Of a DNA stretch of 64,000 nucleotides, positions 20,394 through 29,422 are shown piece by piece. The position numbers and the translations under genes were made by a program. Position 1 is the stretch's first letter; every line of letters begins with the position of its first letter. Origin of the DNA: Liolophura sinensis (lineage: Eukaryota > Mollusca > Polyplacophora > Chitonida > Chitonidae); NCBI RefSeq assembly GCF_032854445.1, contig NW_027017955.1:248001-312000 (forward strand). The letters run 5' to 3'. Below the pieces are notes generated by a model. It worked only from the letters and a program-made list of their open reading frames with translations. It was not told the origin of the DNA and did not search any database.

Positions 20394-20413
20394 GCTTCTC
20401 GATTCTACGTCAC
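20394..20413 (-). promoter_or_regulatory. 20-bp inverted motif upstream of THAP exon
   Basis: Exact reverse complement of 18515-18534, located 66 bp upstream of the THAP ATG and 202 bp inside the right end. Outside the motif and the terminal 14 bp, the two ends of the element do not match. Confidence 0.7.
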
Positions 20414-21881
20414 TTCCGAATATTCATGAGGCGATGCCCGAAGTTTGCTTTGCTATTTTGGGCGACAGACGGGACCGCTTAGGTGAACTTAATAAGTAAA
20501 TATCTCCCCAAATTTACGCTCGAGGCCGCAATCTTTGCCGAATTTCAACACTGTGAATGTTTATTTAGTGTATTATAAGGCATAGAGGCATGAAAAACAT
20601 TACCGGTCCTTTACTTTAAAAAATAGTATATCTGGGAAGCTATATGTATATATAACTTTTTTATCCATAAATAATTCAGACATGAAAATTTATATTTTAT
20701 GGTATAAGCCAATGACCTTCAAATATTTTATAACAACATTGCCAGCGATGCTGTCAAATAAATCATATATAGAGTTGACCGTGTAGAATCTTTGCCGAAC
20801 AAAAGCAAAAGTCCACACAGTCAACCAGGATATGTTTGATGCCGTATAGAGCATCACATCCAACACACTCGGGAGCACTGCTCCCTTCTAAAATGAAATT
20901 GTGTGTTGGATGAGAATGCCCAATACACCTAGTTAAAACTACATGGTCTCTACGAGACATTTGGTAAGTATAGGCATTTTAGATAATGACAGGATGAATA
21001 GCATGCCGTTTATTATGGACCTTCCATTCACCCTGCCAAAGGCGACGAATATAATTAAGAATATTGGACTTCATGTCAGTAGAAGGGAATTTAACTTTTG
21101 ATATATATTGATTTAGGGCAGCCTTTGCCTCCCTGTGCACGACTGTGTTTCCATGGATACCAACTTGACTTGGTATACAACAGAATAGGATATCTTTACC
21201 TCTTTTAATTAGTTTTCGGTGTATGGCTAAGATTTCGAGGATCAACGGATTTTTAAATTTATTATTCTGTATTGCCAAAAGGCGGGAAAGCGAGTCGCTG
21301 CACATCACAGCCCTCTGAGCACGCCCCGAAGAAACATATGATCAGGCCAGGAGTATAGCCTTGGCCTCTGCAGAAAAGATTGAAGACGAGGATGGAAGAC
21401 GAAGAGAAGCTACTTGCTGCTCTAAAACAGCTACAGCTGCAACCCTATCCCCATCCTTTCACCCATCAGTATATATAAATTTATAATCCGAATATTTGGC
21501 CTTAATTTCAGCAAAACCTTGCTGAATTATAAGAGGATTTGTATTTGATGTCTTATATTTAAGTCGATCAAATATCAGTTTAGGTTGTGGAAAATGCCAT
21601 GGTGGGGACATCGGAAAAGAAACTGGAGCTATGTCCCCAAGTTTAATGTTGGCTTCCACAATATGGTCCTTAACACGAACACCGAACGAAGGGATCTTGT
21701 TAGGACATTTAGTATATTTGTCTACATCTATTGGATTGAAAATACAGTCGTAGGCAGGGTTTGTTGGATGTGCTTTAAGCTTTGTAGCATATTGAAGGCT
21801 CAGTTTTACACGCCTGTGATGTAAAGAAGGCTTGTTAGCCTCTACGTATAAACTCTTTACTGGTGAGGTTCAAAAAGCGCC

Positions 21882-22035
21882 CCGTAAGTGGGAAGGTCTG
21901 CCAGCAACCTGCGGAAGGTCGTGGGTTTCCCCCGGGCTGTGCCTGGTTTCCACCCACCATAATGCTGGCCGCCGTCGTATAAGTGAAATATTCTTGAGTA
22001 CGGCGTAAAGCACCAATCAAAAAAAAAAAAAAAAA
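21882..22035 (+). mobile_element. SINE inserted in A2-, unit 1
   Basis: The same SINE family as at 2712-2858, 154 bp, ending in an A run. It is flanked by a perfect 12-bp duplication TCAAAAAGCGCC at 21870-21881 and 22036-22047. It is an independent insertion: different site, different duplication and different point variants. Absent from the equivalent A copy in units 2 and 3. Confidence 0.92.
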
Positions 22036-22587
22036 TCAAAAAGCGCCAAGGCTGAGCGTCAAACCTTGGTGATGGACTGGATCCAACATTTTAGTATACG
22101 ACTTCCTAGCGGAACCGTAAATGATGGATCCATAATCCATTTTAGACCTCACCAGAAAACGATATAAATTAAGTAAAACTGATCGGTCAGCACCCCAATC
22201 GGTGCTAGACACGACCTTAATTATATCGAGAGCCTTTGTACATTTAGCTTTAAGCATTTTTATATGAGGTGTAATTGATATTCGATTTTTTGTCAAAAAT
22301 AAAACCCCTAAAAATTTATTTTCTCCAAGAATTTTCACTGGTTTACCAAAAAAATTAAGTTCAGGGTCTAGAGGGAATTTCCGTTGATTACAAAAATGCA
22401 TACCGACGGTTTTAGATGCGGAAAATCTAAAACTATTGGCAACTGCCCATTTCTCGATCTTATTGAGACAAAGCTGCAGCTGCCGCTCGATGTTATTCAT
22501 ATTTTAAGCACGGTAGCATATCAGGAAATCATCTACATATAAAAAACCCTCTGTGCCAGATGTCAATGTTATAGCCAAACTAAACTA

Positions 22588-23160
22588 CCAGGCAAAAGAA
22601 AGGTGTCACCGTATTTTTTGTCATAAAAAAAAGTAAAAGCGCGGTTCAGGGTTTGATTCTAAGCAGGACTTAGTGTATGAATGCATAGTTTCCTCTACCA
22701 GAGCGCATCGTCACCACCGCAGCAACTGGAATTGTGAAATTGCGACCACATGCAAAACGTCCTTTTGAGGCATGGCTCGTGATGCACGTGCGGTAATGTT
22801 GCATAAATACTCTTGCTCGAAAGAGAAGACATTCATTGACCGAAAAAACACAAACAGTATGCCAAGACTTACGCAAGCGCAATGAGACCAGGCCATCGGT
22901 ATGTCCACCATGGCAGTCTCGCAACGTCACATTGCAAGAACGTTCAACTGCAGCCAAACCACCATCAGGAGGTTGTTGATACGCTATCAGCAGACAGGCC
23001 AGACCCAAGACAGACCAAGGTCGGGAAGACCGAGGCTGAAGATCGCTACATCCGGCAGATCCACGTCCGAAACCGATTCGTCACGGCGACGTCAACAGCG
23101 GCGACGGCACTAGGCCATGTCATCAGCCCCAGAACAACACTGCGTCGTCTTCGTTCAACT
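22588..23160 (+). pseudogene. Tc1-like transposon 5' part with transposase N-terminus, unit 1
   Basis: Homology to A stops at a TA (22586-22587), and CCAGGCAAAAGAAAGGTGTC follows, a plausible Tc1-type terminal repeat. The transposase frame starts at 22859: MPRLTQAQ, stop TGA (Arg in units 2 and 3), then VSQRHIARTFNCSQTTIRRL and a GRPR linker, the paired helix-turn-helix pattern of Tc1 transposases. A frameshift near 23,040 moves EDRYIRQIHVRNRF and ATALGHVISPRTTL to another frame. It is cut at 23160 by the family A 5' end, so the DDE catalytic part is missing. Confidence 0.85.
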
Positions 23161-23954
23161 CTCCCGTGGGGTTTCCGGGGTGATAAAAATAGGGCGTCAG
23201 TCCTCTAGGCAAGCTTGTCGTAAAAGTCGACTAACCTAGAGCTCTCCTGTGTGAGCCCGGTGAATATAATAGGCTCACATCTTCCCGGTTGTGTAAGAGG
23301 CAACTGGGGAGCGACCTGTTTGCCTTGGGTTGCGACCCGTGATCAACGAGGACGGGATCCTGGTGGCTGAGGGCGTGTTGGTCTTGCGAGATCCTCACGC
23401 CCAACACGTCACTTTGGCCCTTACTTGGGGAGAGACGGGAGGTCGGATGGGCCCGATCCGATCAATCGGCTTGGTCACGCCTTTCCTCTGCGTGGCCCCA
23501 AAATTTCTCCATAACACCACTCAGTAAAGAATAATTGTTATTTTTGAAATTTCGTTTGCGGTACTACGTTTTCAGGCGGTGGCTCATGGACTAATCGAGT
23601 AGTATGTGTCAGATGTGTGACCTTATTAGCCTAATGGGGTTTGCTTATGGACGTGGAGTCCTTGGTGCGTTTCCTGGTGGGTAACCCCAGGTTCAGGCAT
23701 CGCCCTTGTTGGCACTCCGTGGGTGGGGTGGGGTGGGGAACACGTGGGGTGAATTCGTATTATATATTGATTATGTCTATCCTAACCCTTCCAAACCAAA
23801 TGTATCTAACAAATAAAATAACCAGGTCTTCCTCTCATCCGACTTCGTCGAATGCTGACAAAAAGAGGAAGTTAGAGGTTTTGTCAGACTGCCTTGATAA
23901 TGCGCAGGATACATGGCCGCCTTTCCTCGTTCTCTCAACAAGGAGTGAACAGAA
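23161..23954 (+). mobile_element. Family A 5' end (A0): 5' UTR and ORF1 start, unit 1/2 boundary
   Basis: It starts CTCCCGTGGGG inside Tc1, the same point at which full-length A starts, so the 5' end is intact. The 5' UTR runs to ATG at 23773 and ORF1 homology ends at about 23,954. The frame 23773-23961 ends in the inverted tail. A GGGTG run at 23721-23738 has one more repeat than in later units. Confidence 0.88.
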
Positions 23955-24143
23955 TGAATGAATGATTATGGCTTAACGCCACATCGGCAATATTTCAGCC
24001 ATATCGTGGCGAGAACAAGGTCAAAAAGTGAGATGGTTAAGGTTTTCGATATAATAATATGAACACCAAAAGTAAAACAAAAAGTACAGACATGTTTAAA
24101 ATCGTATGAAAGAAAAATAAGAGTTAAAACTCGAAAACCAGGG
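23955..24143 (-). mobile_element. Inverted family A 3' tail, unit 2
   Basis: Same structure as 221-409, including the ACAGAA/TGAATGAATG junction, and identical variants to unit 1 (AAAATCGTATG). Confidence 0.85.
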
Positions 24144-25049
24144 GTTGTGCCCAGAGGGCAGTGATATGCATTGACTCGTTGTCTTGCTTATTGGCAATAC
24201 AGAACAATAAATTTAAAAATCCCTTGATCCTTCAAATTTTAGCTATACAGGAATTAATTAGGAAGCTAATTAGAAGAGGTAAAGATATTATATTCTGCTG
24301 GATACCAAGTCATATTGGTATCCATGGAAACACAGTCGCAGACAGGGAGGCGAAAGCTGCCCTAAATAAACCCATATCTAAGATAAAAATCCCTTATACT
24401 GACATGAAGTCCAATATTCTTAAATATATTCGTGGCCTTTGGCAGGGTGAATGGAACTTGCAGGTCCATAATAAACTGCATGTTATTCATCCGGTCATTG
24501 GCTATAATTCATATACACTTGATATGTCTCGTAGAGACCAAGTCGTTTTAACGAGATGCCGTATTGGGCATTCTCGTCTAACGCACAATTTCATACTAGA
24601 TGGGAGCAGTGCTCCCGAGTGTGTTGGATGTGATGCTCAATATGGCATCAAACATATCTTGGTTGACTGTGTCGACTTTGCCCATGTTGGGCAAAGATTC
24701 TACACGGTCAACTCTATATATGATTTATTTGACAGCATCGCTGGCGATGTTGTCATAAATTATTTGAAGGCCATTGGCCTATATCATTAAATATAAAATT
24801 TAATTGTCACAAATATCTATAGATAAACAGTTATATACATATAGATTGATTTACACATATACTATAACCCTGGTTTTCGAGTTTTAAGTCTTATTTTTCT
24901 TTTATACGATTTTTAACAGGTCTACTTTTTGTTTTACCTTTGATGTTTATATTATCATATCGAAAACCTTAACCGTCTCGCGTTTTCACCTTGTTCTCGC
25001 CACGATATGGCTGAAATATTGCCAATGTGGGGTTACGCCATATTCATTC
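24144..25049 (+). pseudogene. Family A RNase H fragment plus 3' UTR, unit 2
   Basis: Coding to the stop at 24790. It shares with unit 1 the early TAA (ATCATTAAAT), GCCGTATTGGG and the 3' UTR variant TTTTAAGTC. It has private changes, for example CATTGACTCG (Ile for Thr). Confidence 0.87.
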
Positions 25050-25437
25050 TAGGTCAGTCGCCTTTCACGACAAGATTATCTGCAGAGTCTATCGGAGCTG
25101 GGGCTTAACATATTTCCACTACACACTGCAAGTAGCTTGGGCCGTGGAAGGCCTAGTCGTGGAAGCAAATGAAAACTGCGGGCCTGTATTCCAACAAATC
25201 CGACCAGGGTGTGGGGACCACCAGGTCCTGAGGAAGGATCTACTTTCCCTATCCCCCTGCGTGCGGCCCAAATAAATGCATTTATTGCGTCAGATAGAAA
25301 CCTCAATCCACCAAATCCAGGTCTAACCTGACGCGTTTGACCATAGCAATGGAGATGAACCACGCGAGGTGCATACGGCACGCTCTTTCGTGACCCACCA
25401 CTTCTGCTAGGTCACGTGACCACAAGTTACTGCCCCT
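25050..25437. other. Unassigned segment, unit 2
   Basis: Equivalent of 1316-1703. It carries the unit 1 variants GCGGCCCAAATAA and GTCAGATAGAA, which marks it as left of the variant switch. Confidence 0.5.
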
Positions 25438-26006
25438 CCCCCCGTGGGATCTCCGGGGTCATAAGAGTAGGACCCCAGTTCTCTAGGCAAGACTGTCGTA
25501 CGAGGCGACTAGCTTAGAGTGTGGTTCTGGTGAATAGAATAATTTCACAGCCTCCCTGGGCTTGTCGTACAAAGTGAATAAAAGGGTCAACCTGTTTGCC
25601 GTGGGTTGCGACCCGTGATAGGGGAGGACGGGATTCTGGTGCCTGAGGGCGGGTTGGCCTTGCGAGATCCTCACGTATAACAGTCTACTTCGGTCCTTAC
25701 TTCTGCAAAGACGGCCGGTCGGAGGGCCCGTTCCGAGGTCACGCCAGTCCGGATGTCCGGGCATCAACCTTCATATATCTCGATTTCGTATAAATTGACT
25801 ACTTTCCGTGTTGGACGTTTTTAGTGAGATGTTGGGATGTCTGGACGGTGGTTGCGGGGTCAATCGACTTGGCCGTTTATAGTTTATTAGCCTGGCGGAG
25901 TATGAGCGAAGAATCCACCTTACCGAGGATGGCGTAGAACTCTCTGCTGCTTACCCGCAGGAGGCGTTCCATCGTATATGTAATGGCACTCCGTTGCTGG
26001 TTAAGG
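25438..26006 (+). mobile_element. Family C 5' UTR fragment, unit 2
   Basis: Equivalent of 1704-2272. At its right edge it reads GGTTAAGGTGCTTAAGG as in units 3 and 4, against GGTGGTTAAGG in unit 1, so the variant phase has changed by about 25,999. Confidence 0.75.
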
Positions 26007-27832
26007 TGCTTAAGGTTTTCGAAATGATGGCGAGAACATGAAAAATAAAACAAAAAGTACAGACATGTTTAAAATCAGATAAGAAAAAACCAAACAAGTT
26101 AAAACTCCAAAACCAGTATATTTAAAAAGTACTATATCTGGAAAGCTATATGTATGTACCATTTTATCCATAAATATTAACACATAAACAAATTTATATT
26201 TTATGATATAGGCCAATGGTCTTCAAATATTTTATGACAACATCGCCAGCGATCATATATAGAGTTGACTGTATAGAATCTTTGCCGAACATGAGCAAAG
26301 TCAACCAGGGTATGTTTGATGCCGTATTCTGCATCACATCCAATATACTCGGGAGCACTGCTCCCATCTAGGATGAAATTGTGTGTCAGATGAGAATGCC
26401 CAATACGACACCTCGTTAAAACTACTTGGTCTCTGCGAGACATTTGACGGTCTGCCAGTAACCTGCGGATGGTCGTGGGTTTCCCCCGTGCTGTGAGCGG
26501 TTTCCACCCACCATAATGCTGGCCGCCGTCGTACAAGTGAAATATTCTTGAGTACGGCGTAAAACAACAATCAAATCAAAAAAAAAAAAAACAGACATTT
26601 TACAATTATAGGCATTGTAGCCAATGACAGGGTGAATAGCATGCAGTTTATTGTGGATCTGCAAGACCCACCCGCCCTGCCAAAGGCGACAAATACATTT
26701 AAGAATATTAGACTTTGTCAGTATACGGTGTTTTAACCAGAGATACAGGTTTATACTGGGCAGCTTTCGCTTCCCTGTCCACGACTGTGTTTCTATGGAT
26801 ACCAGTGCGACTTGGTATCCAACAGAATATAATATCTTTACCTTTTTTAAATTAGTTTTCTATGTTTGCCTATTATCTTAAGTATCAATGGATTTTTAAA
26901 TCATTATTCTGAATTGCCAAAAGGCAGGACTGGGAGTCGCTGCATATCACTGCCCTCTGGGCATGCCCCGAGGAAACATATGATAAGGCCAGGAGTATAG
27001 CCCTGGCCTGTGCAGAAAAGGTAGAAAATGAAGGTGGCAGACGAAGAGAAGTGACCCGCTGATCTAAGACAGCCGCAACCGCAACCCTGTCCCCATCCTT
27101 TGACCCGTCAGTATATATATATATATATATTTATAGTCTATATAATCAGCCTTCATGTTAGCAAAACTTTGCTCAATAATAAGAGGATTTGTACTTGATT
27201 TATTATATTTACGTAGATCAAATATTAGTTCAGGGTGTGGAAGAAGCCAGGGAGGAGACTCCGGAAAAGACACTGGAGCTATATCCTCTTGCTCCATGTT
27301 AGCTCTCACAATATGGTCCCGTATACGCAGATCAAACGGAGGGATCTTGTCAGGACATTTATTAAATTTATCTACATATGATGGATTAAAAACACAGCTT
27401 AAAGCTCATCCAACAAACCCTGCCTACGAGTTAGTAGCATATTGAAGGCTAAGTTTTATACGTCGGTTATATAAAGAAGGCTCATTTTCCTCCACTTATA
27501 AACTCTCCACACGGGGATGTTCTAAAAGCACCAAGGCTGAACCTCAAACCTTGGTGATGAACAGGATCCAACATTTTAATATACGACTTCCTAGCGGAAC
27601 CGTAAAAGATGGATCCATAGTCCAATTTAGACCTCACCAGAGAGCGATATAAGTTAGGTAAAACTGATCGGTCAGCACCCCAATCGATGCTTGACACGAC
27701 CATAATTATATCGAGAGCCTTTGTACATTTAGCTTGAAACATTTTCATATGAGGTATAAAAGATAGCTTGCTATCAAATATTAGACGTAAAAATCTTCTT
27801 TGTCCAACAATTTTAACCTGTTTTACGTGGTC
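26007..27832 (-). pseudogene. Decayed minus-strand family A copy (A1-), unit 2
   Basis: Same breaks, SINE and TA run (27112-27130) as the unit 1 copy. No repaired frame. Confidence 0.85.
26446..26592 (+). mobile_element. SINE in A1-, unit 2
   Basis: Same insertion with the same 8-bp duplication (26438-26445, 26593-26600), inherited with the unit. Confidence 0.9.
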
Positions 27833-28091
27833 ATTGTGGAGATTCTGTATTATCCGTATTGTGAAGCTTTGGGACTAGGCATGTTCACACTATGGGAACA
27901 GCTACAGTATATAGCACATAGAACCCGAGCAATAGCCAGTACATATACACCGAAGCGTGAGTCCGGGGGTCAGTATAACCCGGTCAAACCAGTTTCTCGG
28001 CGACAAGTCCGCCTGCATGCGCACGGACTTTTAGTGTTCAACCACTGTGCCAGGTGCCTCTAAACAACACTTCTGTCACTCTTCTGAAATA

Positions 28092-28904
28092 ATGGATCAG
28101 TTACAGATTATCATGGACAGGCTTGGTAAGTTAGATTCTATGGTGACAAGTGAAACACTGGAAAAAAAACTACAAAACACTGAAGCAAAAATAGTTACAA
28201 AGTTGACAAACCTAATTGAGCAGCAGGAAGCCAGAATCTTTACTTTAGAAAAAGAAAATGATACCCTTCGGGCAGACATGCATGAATTAAGATTACAACA
28301 CGAACAAGATCAAGAAGAACTGGCCAGGGTAAACAGAGATATGCGAAACTTAGAAGACAGGCAGAACGATTTGGAACAATACTCCCCTAAACAAAGTATA
28401 CGGATTTACGGTGTAGATGGGGATACAGCCACAGAAACAACTGACGAATGTTCCGAGAAAGTCGTTGACATCTTAACATCCAAACTAAAGCTGTCACTGA
28501 CGTCTAGCGACATAAGTATAGCGCAGAGATTGAGACCGAAAAGACCTGACTTAAACACAGAACCAAGGGGTGTAATAGTAAAGTTCATATCACGACGACT
28601 TAAAGTTGAAGCGATAAAAAACAGAAGAGCCTTGAAAGGAGCAAACATTGTGATTAAGGAAGACCTAACGCAGAAAAAGCAGGCTATTTTAAAAGCAGCA
28701 TCTGCACACCCCATGATTCAATCCGCCTGGTCAAGAGATGGCAAAATCTTCACCAAAGACTTCAACGAGGACGTAAGACAAGTGAAATCTACTGACTGCA
28801 TAGACACTCTCATCAGTCTATCATCCCATACACCCAGAGTTCAAAGACCACGTGACCAAAGAAGTGGGAGGCCAATAACCAACTCACCAGCCCCTATCAG
28901 CTAG
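28092..28904 (+). CDS. LINE ORF1p-like protein, intact, unit 2
   Basis: The 270-residue product is identical to that at 4358-5170. Flanks run from 27,833 to 29,250 without any other gene. Confidence 0.8.
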   Translation: MDQLQIIMDRLGKLDSMVTSETLEKKLQNTEAKIVTKLTNLIEQQEARIFTLEKENDTLRADMHELRLQHEQDQEELARVNRDMRNLEDRQNDLEQYSPKQSIRIYGVDGDTATETTDECSEKVVDILTSKLKLSLTSSDISIAQRLRPKRPDLNTEPRGVIVKFISRRLKVEAIKNRRALKGANIVIKEDLTQKKQAILKAASAHPMIQSAWSRDGKIFTKDFNEDVRQVKSTDCIDTLISLSSHTPRVQRPRDQRSGRPITNSPAPIS

Positions 28905-29422
28905 ATAACGATGGCTGCAATGTGAAGGATATATGCTATCTGATAACTCAGTTTGCTCTCGTAAAGAAAAAATCATCTTAGAATTAATAGAGCATTTTAA
29001 GTTAACGAAGTACACAGCTTTAATGTGTCGAAAAAGAAATAGTATGCTCTTCTGCACAATAATATCAGAGATAAATATGATGGGTGCGATCGGCCATAAG
29101 ATCTGTCAAAACCTATCAGCTTTCCCAATATGTATTTTATTCGCCAGAATCCACCTTGCCTTTTATATTCCATTCTTGTGTATGATCTTCTATACTCATA
29201 AGCTATACCCAAATCACAACAGATCACTATATTTAGGAATTATTCCATGTCAGCTACAATATGTGAGTGAGTGAGTGAAAGTTTTAACGTCGCTTTCAAC
29301 AACATTTCAGTTTTATCGCGACAATAAAACGTCAAGTAGTCGATCTACTACGGATAATTCATTTACTATTCGGTCAAAAAAGGACACCAGAAGTCGCATA
29401 ACAAACAGACGGTAGTTTAAAA

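Larger units (their letters stand above)
18330..20615. mobile_element. TTAA-flanked DNA transposon with THAP and P2X7-like ORFs
   Basis: A 2,286-bp insertion. TTAA lies at 18326-18329 and 20616-20619. The first 14 bases, AGTAAAGGACCGGT, are the exact inverse of the last 14. Removing it leaves ATATTTAAAAAATAG, matching the uninterrupted paralogue at 2384-2397. TTAA duplication is known for piggyBac and Kolobok; THAP domains are known in P and Kolobok transposases. Kolobok-like is therefore my inference. No DDE catalytic region was found, so it appears internally deleted and non-autonomous. Confidence 0.87.
18125..22587 (-). mobile_element. Minus-strand family A 3' half (A2-), split by two insertions, unit 1
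   Basis: It begins with a (GAAT)n tail at 18125 and the 3' UTR, is split by the TTAA transposon (18330-20615), then continues through RNase H (20690-21660), the connector, a SINE (21882-22035) and the RT end to about 22,587. The RNase H frame has many breaks. The frame at 22036-22500 is clean (MNNIERQLQLCL, KFLGVLFL, DWGADRSVLL). Just before it lies YVDDFLICYRA followed by an in-frame TAA. It stops at a TA where a Tc1-like element begins. Confidence 0.85.
1..23734. repeat. Composite array unit 1 (long variant, 23,734 bp)
   Basis: Its first 12.8 kb and last 1.56 kb match units 2 and 3 closely. The middle (about 12,840-22,170) is present only here and holds the 3' two thirds of the full-length A element, the 5' half of B, a TTAA-flanked DNA transposon and a diverged minus-strand A copy. 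Unit 1 is also the most diverged unit at single bases. Examples are a 13-bp deletion near 11,965, a 4-bp shorter CATT tail at 10,451-10,464, and a 17-bp stretch near 23,080 that units 2 and 3 lack. The left edge is set by the window, not by biology. Confidence 0.93.

Noticed and set aside
18330-20615. A piggyBac element, from the TTAA duplication
   Set aside because: Ends begin AGTAAAGG, not the CCC/CCY typical of piggyBac, and a THAP domain is not expected there.
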